Source of the DNA: Nocardia mexicana NBRC 108244
GTDB taxonomy: Bacteria > Actinomycetota > Actinomycetes > Mycobacteriales > Mycobacteriaceae
Length of the DNA stretch: 55,082 nt
Direction: 5' to 3'
Assembly: GCF_001613165.1 (NCBI RefSeq)
Contig: NZ_BDBV01000043.1
Coordinates: 1 to 55,082, forward strand
Shown here: positions 24,570 to 33,357 of the stretch, piece by piece
Layout of the letters: each line of letters starts with the position of its first letter
How positions within the stretch are numbered: position 1 is the first letter of the stretch
Made by a program: the position numbers and the translations under genes
Notes under the pieces: generated by a model
Database searches by the model: none
Told to the model about the DNA's origin: nothing
Seen by the model: only the letters and a program-made list of their open reading frames with translations

Positions 24570-27500
24570 GTGTCCGACTTTCTGGGCGACAGCCTGATGC
24601 AGAAGCTGGGCTGGGTCGCCGGTTCGGCGTGGCCACTGGGTGACGAGGACCGGATGCGTGCCCTCGCCGACGACTGGCGCACCGCGGCGGAGGAACTGCG
24701 GGATCTGCTCCCGGATCTGGCCGCGGCGGAGAACGCGACCATCGCCGCCTACCCGTGGGGCGAGGGTGTCGAGGCGATGTCCAAGTCGCTGAAGAAGCTG
24801 GACCACGGCGACCAGTCCATCGAGAAGCTGGCCGAGATCTTCGACAAGATCGCCGAATCGGCCGACGCGATGGGGACGGAGATCGAATACACCAAGTGGA
24901 TGATCTACAGCTCCCTCGGGCTGCTGGCGATCGAATTGGCACTGGCCCTGTGGAATCCGTTCACCGCGCCGCTGCAGCAGGCGATGTCGATCGCGGCGAC
25001 CCGATTCGCGATCCGGGAGATCGCGCAGCGGGTGCTGCACAGGATCGAGTCGCAGATCGTGCGGCGGCTGCTGGTCGGCCTGCTGAAGTTCACCGCGGAG
25101 CATGTCGCCATCTCGACCGCGATCGGGGCCGGGCAGGATCTGGCGATCCAGTTCCTGCAGATGGCGCAGGGGAACCGCAAGGACATCGACTGGAAGCGGG
25201 CCGGTGTCACGGCGGGCTCGGCGGCGGCCGCGGGTGTGGTCGGCGGGCCCGCCGGTAAGCTGCTCGGCCGCGGCGCGTCGCATATCCGGTTGCCGGGCGG
25301 ACGGTTCGGCGAAGGTTTCAAGGGTGCGGTGGTCGGTGTCACGGCCGGAAACCTCGGGGGCGTCGCCTCCTTCTATGCGGGCAATGTGCTGAACAACGGG
25401 TTCGATACCGACAAGTGGTCGCCGTTCGACCCTCGGGTGCTGTCGAGCAGTTCCGTTTTCGGGGCCGCCGTCGGCGGGGTCAAGGGTTTTCGGGCGAGTG
25501 GGCCGCGGCCGGGCGGAGCGGGGTTCACCGCACCGGACCCGGGCACTATGGGCGGACCCGATGGGTCGTACCCACCGAGTCCGGAAAATGGTGGGGGACA
25601 GCGGCACTCGGGGACCGGACCGGCGACCGGCGAACCTTCGAACGGGGCCGGACCGCAGCAGGGTGCACCGAGACCGGCCGCTGCGGCTCCGGCCGAAGGT
25701 GCGGGCGGGGCTCCGCCCGAGGGACAGACGACGGCCGGTCCGAAGCAGACCCCCGCGTCGTCGGAGGGCGGGGAGGGCGTCCAGGGCTCGCCGGAACATG
25801 CAGCGGCGCATAATAATTCGGAAGATTCCGGCGCGCATTCCGGAGATGAGAGTATTCCGAATCAGCCGGAACATGCTTCGGGGGAAGGTAATTCGGAAGA
25901 TTCCGGAACTGCCTCCCAAGGCGGTGGCGATGGCCATCGTCCAGAGCATGCTGCTGGACAGGGCGATTCGGAAGGCCCATCCCTCCCCGGCGAAGGTACT
26001 TCCGGCGTTTCGGATGGCAGGCGAGAGTCGCCTGGCGATTCCGGGGACATCGGCTCCGAAGATCCGGGACGTCACGAGGCGCCCGGGGAGGCGGCGTCGC
26101 GGCCGGAAGACGCGGATTCCGGTGGGGCTCAGCGGCCGCGCGAGGCTGCGGACAGCGGCGAAGTACCGCGCGGTGGTGACGAGTCGAATGCGAGCCCGCC
26201 ACGCGAGGAGAGCGTCGCCCCCGCTGAGACATCCCGCGGCCCTGACGAAGGCGAGGGCAGTACCCCGCACGCGGAGGAGCCCGCAGCCGAGACCCCGCCC
26301 GGCAGTGCGAAGCCGGACGCACCGCGCGACGGGGGCGAAGAGGGGACCCGTGACGGCGGCGAGTCCAGCACGTCGCGTGACGACACCGGTGCGGATCGCG
26401 GTGGTGAAGGCAGGGAGCACCGCGACGGTGTCGAGCCCGGCACGTCGCGTGACGACACCGGTGCGGATCGCGGTGGTGATGGTGGAGAGCACCGCGATCG
26501 TGAGGACGGAGAGCGTCGTGACGGTGGGGGTGGGGAGCGCCGCGATCGTGAGGGTGGAGAGCGTCGTGACGGTGAGGGTGGGGAGCGCCGTGGCACCGCC
26601 GGGCAGGGCGGCGACGGTGAAGTGCCGCAACGGGATCGGGGCGTCGGCGCCGACAAGGACTCGCAGGACGTCCGTCCGGCGGCCGGCGAACGCCCGGAGG
26701 GCGCGCAAGGCCCGCGCGACCCCGGCGAGATGGTGACGGGACGCGATGAGCGCACCGGGCCTCCGTCGGCGATGCGGGAATCCTCCGACGGATCGCAGGG
26801 CGACGTGAAAGTGTGGCCGCTGGACCGGAATTCCACCGAGGCCGGACCGTCGACGCCGCCCGCGTCCCCGACGCCGTCCCCGAGCCCGGCGCCGTCGGGG
26901 AGCCCGGCGCCGCATTCGGGTCCGAGCGCGCGTCCCCCCGCCGGTGCCACGCCGGGGGAACCCGGTGCACGTCCCGCGGGATCGGAGAACCGCGCGGCCA
27001 CCGGTGCGAGCGAGTTGCGACCCGGCCCAGGACCGTCGCAGCCGAGTTCGTCGCCGAGACCCGAACCCGGTGCACGTTCCGCGGGGCCGGAGATCCGTCC
27101 GGGCACCGGTGCGAGCGAATTTCGGCCCAGCCAAGGGTCCTCGGAGCCGAGTTCGTCATCGAGACCCGGTGTACCGCGTCCTTCCGTGGACCGCGGTGAC
27201 GGTTCACGTCCTCGTGCGGATACACCGGATCGCCCTGCGGGCCAAGGCGGCGAATCACCCGTGCAGGCGGGTCGATCCGAACCTTCCGCGCCGGGTGCGC
27301 GCACGGCGGTCCCCGACGCCCCGGCGGCACCGCGCGGTGGCGAGAGCGGGCACAGCGTGGGAGAACAGCGTCCGCAAGGCGATGGCGAGCAGGCTCCGAC
27401 CTCGGAACCGGAGCACCGGGGCGAGGCCCCTGAGCACGGAGCCGTACGCGAGGGCGACTCCGGCAGAAGCGGACAGCGCCCGGACGAGGACCGCCCCGAC

Positions 27501-29708
27501 CCTGGACTCGACGAGCAGGAGCGCAGCGACCCACCCAGCACGGTAGCGAATGTTCCCTACACCCCAAGGTTTTTCACTCTCCCGGAAATTCCCGACTGGG
27601 ACGCCCCGGAACCGCCGAACGACAAGGTGTGGGAAGACCCGACCCCACCCGCCCCCAAACCGCCACAGCCGGAACCGCCACAGCGGCCCCGACCCCCTGT
27701 ACCCCCACAGCCGGAACCGCCGCAGCCCCCCGCCCCACCGGCACCTCCCGCCCGCCCGGAACCTCCTGTGCCACCACAGCCCCCGGTTCCGCCCCGGCCG
27801 GAACCCCCCGTGCCGCCGCGGCTACCTGCGCCACCGGAGCCGCCGCTGCCACCCGAGCAGCCGTTGCCTCCGCAGCCGCCTGCACCCCCTGTTCCGCCGC
27901 AGCCGGAACCGCCCGTGCCGCCGCGGCCGCCTGTGCCACCGGAACTGCCGCTGCCGCCTGAGCTGCCGTTGCCTCCGCAGCCGCCTGCATCCCCTGTTCC
28001 GCCGCAGCCGGAGCCTCCTGTGCCACCGCTGCCACCCGTGCCACCGGAGCCGCCGCTGCCGCCTGTGCCGCCTTGGCCGCAGCCCCCTGTTCCGCCGCAG
28101 CCGGAACCGCCTGTGCCGCCGCGGCCGCCTGTGCCACCGGAACTGCCGCTGCCGCCTGAGCTGCCGTTGCCTCCGCAGCCGCCTGCATCCCCTGTTCCGC
28201 CACAGACCGGACTTCCCGTGCCACCGCAGCCGCCTGTGCCGCCCCAGCCGGAACCTCCTGCGCCGCCCTGGCCGCAGCAGCCGGTGACTCCGCAGCCACC
28301 ATTGCCGCCTGCGCTTCCGGAGCCCCCGGTGCCACCGCAGCCGGCGCCACCCATCCCACCGACGCTGCCCGCACCGCCGGAACCGCCCGTGCCGCCCCGG
28401 GCGGAACCGCCGCAACTGCCGGAACCGCCCGCGCCCTCAGAACCGTCGGAGCGTCCGGTGCGGCCGCGTCCTCCCGTACCTCCTCCGCCTGCGCCACCGG
28501 AGCCGACTCTCCCGGTGCCGCCGGAGCCTCACATGCCGCCGCAGCCGGAGCCTCCCGTGCCGCCGCGGCCGGAGCCTCCTGTGGCGCCGTTTCCTCCCGT
28601 ACATGCTGAACCGCCGGTGCCATCGCGGCTGCCGGCGCCACCTGTACCACCACAGCCGTCGGCGTCCCCTGCGCCTCCGGTCCCGGTGTCGCCGGTGTCT
28701 CCCGCTCCACCCTCTGTGCCTCCGGAGCTTCCGCTGCCGGCGCAGCCACCCGCGCTTCCTGGGCCGCTGGAGTCGCCGACGCTGCAGAACCCGGTGTCGC
28801 CGGAACCTCCTGTGTCGCCGGTGCCTTCGGCTCCGGTGCCGACAGCCCCGGGGCTGCTGCCCTCTGTGCCAACGATGCCGGAACCTCCGGTGTCGCCTGT
28901 ACTGCCCGTACCGTCGACTCCGGGGCCTTCGGGACCGTCGTCGCAACCCGAGACGCCGGTGGCGGGGAGCCCGTTGCCACCGCCGGTGCCGTCGGAATCG
29001 CGGGTGCCGCAGTCGGGACCGGGTGTGCCGCCGTTTGCTGTGCCACAGGAACATTCGACATTGCCGCGGCCTTCGTTGCCGGGGGAACCGTCGGTGCCTT
29101 CTGCGCCGGGATCGCCGCAGGCGTGGGATCTGCCGTATTCGGAGCCTGGAGTATCCGTTGGGGTGGCGGAGCAGACATCGGAACCGGCTGTGTCACAAAC
29201 GGTTTCGTCTGTGCCGCCAGGTGGATTCGCGGATGGTGGTGAGGAGGGGAGTGGGCGCCGCGGTGCGGGAGTGTGGGCTACTTCCGATGGTCAGCGGAGC
29301 GGGGCCGGCTTGCTGGTGCGGTCTCTCGCGGGGTTCGGAGATTTCGCCGAACTCGACACCGAAACCGGTGCGCTGCGAGCGGCCGGGCCGGTGTCGCCCG
29401 AGGCGGCGGCCGGGATGCGTGGTGTCGTAGGGAATTTCGACGACACCACCGCCGTGTTCTACCGGGATCGGCAGGGCCTCACGTTGCGCATCGGTAGCTG
29501 GACGGTGAACCTGGACGACCCCCGGATCACCGCCGACTGGTTCCGGGCGGGCGAGTCGGCGCAATTCCGGGTGTTGGCCGACGGGGTTCCGCTCTGCGAT
29601 ATGCGTTATCGGAGTGTGCATCTCGACGGCGACATCGGGATGTTCGTTCGCGATGTGCTGGGGAACGACGCCCGGCGTTCGCGGCTGTTCGCGGCCGCGG
29701 TGCGCTGA
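24570..29708 (+). CDS. CpnT-like type VII effector with a very long proline-rich tract (locus B)
   Basis: 1,712 residues from a GTG at 24570, 34 bases after the WXG100 gene. Residues 1-~320 resemble the CpnT-like N-terminal domain (WXG100_2): LGDEDRMRALADDWRTAAEE, then GTEIEYTKWMIYSSLGLLAI and two Gly/Ala-rich hydrophobic stretches. An acidic Ser/Gly/Glu-rich region follows (~330-1000) with short repeats, then about 450 residues of PPxP repeats (nt ~27640-28990). The last ~135 residues (nt ~29290-29705) are a compact domain of unknown family (ending FVRDVLGNDARRSRLFAAAV). By analogy with CpnT, the tip would be the effector part. No immunity-like gene follows: the next gene is convergent, with the two stop codons directly abutting (TGATCA). 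Confidence 0.85.
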   Translation: MSDFLGDSLMQKLGWVAGSAWPLGDEDRMRALADDWRTAAEELRDLLPDLAAAENATIAAYPWGEGVEAMSKSLKKLDHGDQSIEKLAEIFDKIAESADAMGTEIEYTKWMIYSSLGLLAIELALALWNPFTAPLQQAMSIAATRFAIREIAQRVLHRIESQIVRRLLVGLLKFTAEHVAISTAIGAGQDLAIQFLQMAQGNRKDIDWKRAGVTAGSAAAAGVVGGPAGKLLGRGASHIRLPGGRFGEGFKGAVVGVTAGNLGGVASFYAGNVLNNGFDTDKWSPFDPRVLSSSSVFGAAVGGVKGFRASGPRPGGAGFTAPDPGTMGGPDGSYPPSPENGGGQRHSGTGPATGEPSNGAGPQQGAPRPAAAAPAEGAGGAPPEGQTTAGPKQTPASSEGGEGVQGSPEHAAAHNNSEDSGAHSGDESIPNQPEHASGEGNSEDSGTASQGGGDGHRPEHAAGQGDSEGPSLPGEGTSGVSDGRRESPGDSGDIGSEDPGRHEAPGEAASRPEDADSGGAQRPREAADSGEVPRGGDESNASPPREESVAPAETSRGPDEGEGSTPHAEEPAAETPPGSAKPDAPRDGGEEGTRDGGESSTSRDDTGADRGGEGREHRDGVEPGTSRDDTGADRGGDGGEHRDREDGERRDGGGGERRDREGGERRDGEGGERRGTAGQGGDGEVPQRDRGVGADKDSQDVRPAAGERPEGAQGPRDPGEMVTGRDERTGPPSAMRESSDGSQGDVKVWPLDRNSTEAGPSTPPASPTPSPSPAPSGSPAPHSGPSARPPAGATPGEPGARPAGSENRAATGASELRPGPGPSQPSSSPRPEPGARSAGPEIRPGTGASEFRPSQGSSEPSSSSRPGVPRPSVDRGDGSRPRADTPDRPAGQGGESPVQAGRSEPSAPGARTAVPDAPAAPRGGESGHSVGEQRPQGDGEQAPTSEPEHRGEAPEHGAVREGDSGRSGQRPDEDRPDPGLDEQERSDPPSTVANVPYTPRFFTLPEIPDWDAPEPPNDKVWEDPTPPAPKPPQPEPPQRPRPPVPPQPEPPQPPAPPAPPARPEPPVPPQPPVPPRPEPPVPPRLPAPPEPPLPPEQPLPPQPPAPPVPPQPEPPVPPRPPVPPELPLPPELPLPPQPPASPVPPQPEPPVPPLPPVPPEPPLPPVPPWPQPPVPPQPEPPVPPRPPVPPELPLPPELPLPPQPPASPVPPQTGLPVPPQPPVPPQPEPPAPPWPQQPVTPQPPLPPALPEPPVPPQPAPPIPPTLPAPPEPPVPPRAEPPQLPEPPAPSEPSERPVRPRPPVPPPPAPPEPTLPVPPEPHMPPQPEPPVPPRPEPPVAPFPPVHAEPPVPSRLPAPPVPPQPSASPAPPVPVSPVSPAPPSVPPELPLPAQPPALPGPLESPTLQNPVSPEPPVSPVPSAPVPTAPGLLPSVPTMPEPPVSPVLPVPSTPGPSGPSSQPETPVAGSPLPPPVPSESRVPQSGPGVPPFAVPQEHSTLPRPSLPGEPSVPSAPGSPQAWDLPYSEPGVSVGVAEQTSEPAVSQTVSSVPPGGFADGGEEGSGRRGAGVWATSDGQRSGAGLLVRSLAGFGDFAELDTETGALRAAGPVSPEAAAGMRGVVGNFDDTTAVFYRDRQGLTLRIGSWTVNLDDPRITADWFRAGESAQFRVLADGVPLCDMRYRSVHLDGDIGMFVRDVLGNDARRSRLFAAAVR
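26369..26600 (+). repeat. Short direct repeats in the acidic/Arg-Gly part of locus B giant
   Basis: A ~42-bp segment at 26369-26410 recurs at 26441-26482 (72-base period, coding SRDDTGADRGG), followed by a 48-base period around 26508 and 26556 coding GERRDG/GERRD units. These are in-frame low-complexity linkers with likely copy-number variation. Confidence 0.8.
27640..28990 (+). repeat. PPxP repeat tract with a 119-bp direct repeat
   Basis: About 1.35 kb encodes almost only Pro with Glu, Gln, Val, Leu and Ala in PPxP/PPVP units. Within it 27885-28003 and 28083-28201 are identical over 119 bases except for one C/T difference (27914 versus 28112), showing recent unequal recombination at a 198-base offset. 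The encoded polyproline-II rod could span a cell envelope layer. Confidence 0.9.
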
Positions 29709-29927
29709 TCAGTCGTGTACCTCGGCCCGCCGCCGATGCTCGGTCATGGTCGTCAGGGGCACCACGCCGGTCCAGCCGCACGGCCGGTCGCAGGAGGCGA
29801 AGACGGTCCTGGTATCTCGCAGGGTCGTCGAAGCCCTTGCGGGGTAACCACATTCGGGGCACTTGCCGAAATAGTCGAGGATCTCCCGCAGCTCCGATGC
29901 CGCGGTGGATGGAAGGCGTTTGCGCAT
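29709..29927 (-). CDS. Small zinc-ribbon-like hypothetical protein
   Basis: 72 residues, ATG at 29927. GKCPECGYPA supplies CxxC, and FASCDRPCGW supplies two more Cys, suggesting a zinc ribbon. The stop codon abuts the stop of the CpnT-like gene on the other strand. No known function; it could be a housekeeping small protein rather than an immunity factor. Confidence 0.6.
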   Translation of the reverse strand: MRKRLPSTAASELREILDYFGKCPECGYPARASTTLRDTRTVFASCDRPCGWTGVVPLTTMTEHRRRAEVHD

Positions 29928-30106
29928 ACCGGTGTATCTCCCGGCCCGATCGGGCCCGCTGCTGAGACATGAGTCGTGTTCGACGCTAACCGGATCGGTG
30001 CCACGCCACGGACGTTCCGGGTCCGACTGGACGTTTCACAATCAACGCTGGCGCGGCTTCCACTTCGGCCACAGTCCGCCGGACGAAATTGCCGACCGGA
30101 CCGCGT

Positions 30107-30550
30107 TCACGCCTCGAGCAGGATCGTCACCGGGCCGTCGTTGACCAGCTCGATATGCATGTGGGCGCCGAAACGTCCGGTGGCGACGGTGGCGCCCAGC
30201 CCGCGCAGGGTCTCGGTGAACGCGTCGACCAGCGGTTCGGCGACCGGACCCGGCGCGGCCGCCGACCACGACGGGCGGCGGCCCTTGGCGGTGTCGGCGT
30301 ACAGCGTGAACTGGCTGACCACCAGGATCGGAGCGTTCAGATCGGCCGCGGAGCGTTCACCGTCGAGAATGCGCAGCCGGAACAGCTTGTCCGCCAGCGC
30401 TTTCGCCGTGTCGGCGGTGTCGTCGTGGGTGGCGCCGACCAGCGCGAGCAGGCCGTGCGGCACGCCCGCGGCGGCGGGATCGATGCGCCCGACGACCTCC
30501 TCGCCGACGATGACCTGCGCCGAACTCACCCTCTGTACGAGTACTCGCAT
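30107..30550 (-). CDS. dtd: D-aminoacyl-tRNA deacylase
   Basis: 147 residues from the ATG at 30550 (MRVLVQRVSSAQV). SQFTLYADTAKGRRPSW and NDGPVTILLEA contain the SQFTL and GP motifs of the DTD active site. It hydrolyses D-amino acids and mischarged glycine from tRNAs. An in-frame ATG 12 bases upstream is possible but non-canonical. Confidence 0.96.
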   Translation of the reverse strand: MRVLVQRVSSAQVIVGEEVVGRIDPAAAGVPHGLLALVGATHDDTADTAKALADKLFRLRILDGERSAADLNAPILVVSQFTLYADTAKGRRPSWSAAAPGPVAEPLVDAFTETLRGLGATVATGRFGAHMHIELVNDGPVTILLEA

Positions 30551-30602
30551 GCCCGAGATCATCGCAGACGCTCGGGCGGGCAGATTTGCTACCTATGTGC
30601 CA

Positions 30603-31403
30603 CTATTCGGCGGGACGTGTCCGGGTGATGGGCCTCGTGGGCTCGGTCTGCTCGCCCTGGATCTCGTCCAGTCCCCTGGTCGCGTGCTCGAGGTACCGCC
30701 CCACGAACCGGTCGACCAGTTCGGCGGACACCCGGCCGGGCAGGGTCCTGGTGGTGGCCAGCTGTTCGGAGAATTCGGCCAGGTCGTGCGGGGTGTGGCC
30801 GGACTGTTGATACCGCTGGACGGCGGTGCTCTCGAACAGGTCGACGAAGCGCCGGGCGATGTGGTCGCAGTCGGCGCGCAGCCGCTCGAGCTCGTCGAGC
30901 ACGCGCACCTGCGGCGCGCCGGACATCATGAGCTGTTCGGCGAATCGGACGAGCTGCGGATCGCTCTCGCGGTAGGTGGTGGCGTCGAACGGCTCGTACA
31001 GACCGGCCGCCACGACCCGGGCCAGGCCGTTGGGTACGTCGCCGTAGCGAGCCGCGAGATCCGTTGCCGCAATGGTCTTTTCGGATTCGGGTCGGCTCTG
31101 CGGCGGGGCTCCGCGCGGCGGGGCGCCCTCCGCCTCGAGGCTGACGCCGAGGACGTCGCCCAGATCGTCGCCGCGGTCCCAGGCGTCGAGCAGTTCCCGG
31201 ATGCCGCTCAGCTTGATTCCGCGATCCATGAGGCGGCTGATGATGCACACGCGGTTCAGGTGCTGCGGACTGTAGATCCCGGTCCTACCCTTCAAGCGCG
31301 GCGGCGGCAGCAGGCCGCGCTCCTGGTAGGCCCGCAGGCTGCGCACGGTCATGCCGGATTCGCGCGCCAGCTCGTCGATCGTGAACTCCGCACCCGATGT
31401 CAT
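30603..31403 (-). CDS. MerR family transcriptional regulator
   Basis: 266 residues, ATG at 31403. The N-terminal winged HTH reads FTIDELARESGMTVRSLRAY with YSPQHLNRVCIISRLMDRGI, the MerR DNA-binding domain. The long helical C-terminal part (~170 residues) has no Cys-based metal site, so an organic ligand or protein partner is more likely. It is divergent from the amino-acid permease gene with a 267-base shared region, suggesting possible control of that gene. Confidence 0.9.
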   Translation of the reverse strand: MTSGAEFTIDELARESGMTVRSLRAYQERGLLPPPRLKGRTGIYSPQHLNRVCIISRLMDRGIKLSGIRELLDAWDRGDDLGDVLGVSLEAEGAPPRGAPPQSRPESEKTIAATDLAARYGDVPNGLARVVAAGLYEPFDATTYRESDPQLVRFAEQLMMSGAPQVRVLDELERLRADCDHIARRFVDLFESTAVQRYQQSGHTPHDLAEFSEQLATTRTLPGRVSAELVDRFVGRYLEHATRGLDEIQGEQTEPTRPITRTRPAE

Positions 31404-31634
31404 GTCTCAAGGAAACCACACCGGCACCCCGGTCGGCCCCGTGTGAGCGCGGCGGGTGCCCTGGTCGGGCGGGTGATGCCGGGGCAAATGCCGCCCGCGC
31501 GTGTCCGTTGGCACTTCGGTATCGATCGCTATTGCCGGGCAATCGTTTTCGACCGTCCGGCCCGGGTTTCCGCGGCGTTACAAATTTCGTCCCCACGTTG
31601 TATGTGCCATCGATTGGAGGTATGTTCCATGGAC

Positions 31635-31646
31635 TGATGGTATGAT
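31635..31646 (+). promoter_or_regulatory. Extended -10 element before the permease gene
   Basis: TGG followed by TATGAT (31641-31646) forms an extended -10 box 24 bases before the permease ATG; the best -35 candidate, TTGGAG at 31614-31619, is 21 bases away and therefore poorly spaced. The surrounding 200 bases are locally AT-richer and contain near-palindromic CCATCGATTGG and CCATGG elements where a MerR-type protein could bind. Nothing else is seen in 31404-31670. Confidence 0.4.
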
Positions 31647-31670
31647 CGGCATCACAGGAGAGGTCTCATT

Positions 31671-33233
31671 ATGACCACCGTTCAACACCCGCCGGAGACG
31701 GAGGCGGCCGCGCGTGGCTTGGACGCCGAAGACGCGGGTTATCACAAGGCGCTGCGGCCTCGCCAGCTGCAGATGATCGCGATCGGCGGAGCGATCGGCA
31801 CGGGCCTGTTCCTGGGCGCGGGCGGCCGGCTCCACGAGGCGGGCGCCAGCCTGTTCATCGCGTACGCGGTCTGCGGCATCTTCGTCTTCTTCATCCTGCG
31901 GGCGCTCGGCGAGCTGGTGCTGCACCGGCCGTCGTCGGGCTCGTTCGTCTCGTACGCCCGCGAGTTCTACGGGGAGAAGCTGGCGTTCGGCGTGGGCTGG
32001 ATGTACTTCTTCCACTGGTGCATGACGGGCATCGTGGATATCACCGCGATCGCCACCTACGTCCACTTCTGGGGCGCGTTCAAGGTGATCCCGCAGTGGA
32101 CGATCGCGCTGGTGGCACTGGCAATCGTCGTCGCCATCAACATGGTGTCGGTGAAGTGGTTCGGCGAGATGGAGTTCTGGGCGGCCCTGATCAAGGTGGT
32201 CGCGCTGGTGAGCTTCCTGATCGTCGGAACGATCTTCCTGGCCGGGCGCTTCACCATCGAGGGTGCGCAGACCGGTATCAGCGTGATCAGCGAGCACGGC
32301 GGATTGCTGCCGAACGGCAGCCTGCCGCTGGTGTTGTCAGTCACCGGCGTGGTGTTCGCCTACGCCGCGGTGGAGCTCATCGGTACCGCCGCCGGTGAGG
32401 CCGAGAACCCCGAGAAGATCATGCCGCGCGCGATCAACTCGGTCATCGCCCGCATCGCGCTGTTCTACGTCGGTTCGCTCGTGCTGCTGGCGCTGCTGCT
32501 GCCCTTCACCGCGTTCAAGTCCGGTGAGAGCCCGTTCGTGACCTTCTTCTCCAAGCTCGGCGTCGACGGCGCCGGCACGATGATGAACCTGGTGGTGCTG
32601 ACCGCGGCCTTCTCCAGCCTGAATGCCGGGCTGTACTCGACCGGCCGGATCCTGCGTTCGATGTCGATGAACGGCAGCGCGCCGTCGCTGGCGTCGCGCA
32701 TGTCCAAGCAGGGTGTGCCCTACGTGGGCATTCTCGCCACCGGCACGATCGCGCTCGCCGGTGTCGGACTGAACGCGATCGTCCCGGAGAAGGCGTTCGA
32801 GATCGTGCTGAACATGTCGGCACTGGGCACCATCACGGCGTGGGCGGCCATTCTGCTCTGCCAGATGAAGCTGGTGAAGTGGTCGAAGGAAGGACGCATG
32901 GAGCGGCCCTCCTTCAGGCTGATGGGCGCGCCCTACACGAATATCGCCGCTCTGATCTTCATGGCGATCGTCGTGCTGCTCATGCTGTTCGGCGAGGACG
33001 ACACGCAGCGCGGCGCCGTCATCGCGATGGCGGTGATCATGGTGCCGCTGCTGGTCGGCGGCTGGTTCCTGGCCCGCCGCAAGGTCCTGCACGTGGCGGC
33101 GCTGCGCGAGGGCTACACGGGCCAGTTCCCCGTGGTGGCCGAGCGCCCGCTCGAGCACCGCGAGGGCAGGGAAGAGGAGTCTTCCGAAACGAGCCCCCAC
33201 CCCGAACCCCGCGATGAGGCAGAATCGCGGTAA
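31671..33233 (+). CDS. ansP: Amino-acid permease of the APC superfamily, L-asparagine permease-like
   Basis: 520 residues, ATG at 31671 with AGGAGAGG upstream. Twelve hydrophobic segments. LRPRQLQMIAIGGAIGTGLF is the amino-acid-transporter signature, and MYFFHWCMTGIVDITAIATY is close to the AnsP subgroup. Both ends are cytoplasmic; the C-terminal tail is acidic and hydrophilic (~45 residues). Substrate specificity (asparagine versus GABA or Pro) is inferred from subgroup resemblance only. The divergent MerR gene may regulate it. Confidence 0.85.
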   Translation: MTTVQHPPETEAAARGLDAEDAGYHKALRPRQLQMIAIGGAIGTGLFLGAGGRLHEAGASLFIAYAVCGIFVFFILRALGELVLHRPSSGSFVSYAREFYGEKLAFGVGWMYFFHWCMTGIVDITAIATYVHFWGAFKVIPQWTIALVALAIVVAINMVSVKWFGEMEFWAALIKVVALVSFLIVGTIFLAGRFTIEGAQTGISVISEHGGLLPNGSLPLVLSVTGVVFAYAAVELIGTAAGEAENPEKIMPRAINSVIARIALFYVGSLVLLALLLPFTAFKSGESPFVTFFSKLGVDGAGTMMNLVVLTAAFSSLNAGLYSTGRILRSMSMNGSAPSLASRMSKQGVPYVGILATGTIALAGVGLNAIVPEKAFEIVLNMSALGTITAWAAILLCQMKLVKWSKEGRMERPSFRLMGAPYTNIAALIFMAIVVLLMLFGEDDTQRGAVIAMAVIMVPLLVGGWFLARRKVLHVAALREGYTGQFPVVAERPLEHREGREEESSETSPHPEPRDEAESR

Positions 33234-33284
33234 TGCCCGTCGGTCCCGACTCTGTGACGCCGCATGGGACCGGCCCCGGCCGCT

Positions 33285-33313
33285 CCGCGGGACGGATGAT
33301 CTCCGTCCCGCGG
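33285..33313 (+). terminator. Hairpin between the permease gene and pknG
   Basis: Perfect 12-bp stem with arms 33285-33296 and 33302-33313 (CCGCGGGACGGA and its complement) and a five-base loop. No T-tract follows, as at 20413-20440. It is a probable terminator for the permease transcript. Confidence 0.55.
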
Positions 33314-33357
33314 GGCGGTTCAGGTTTCGGGTCGGCGCGATAGGTTGAGAGGGTCAC

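Noticed and set aside
24258..27134. 958-codon minus-strand frame opposite the WXG100 and CpnT-like genes
   Set aside because: It runs antisense to two well-supported genes, has Arg/Ser/Pro low-complexity content and no ribosome-binding site.
29709..29927. Zinc-ribbon gene as immunity to the locus B giant
   Set aside because: It is convergent with, not downstream of, the effector, and its CxxC pattern is that of a general small zinc protein; kept only as a remote possibility.
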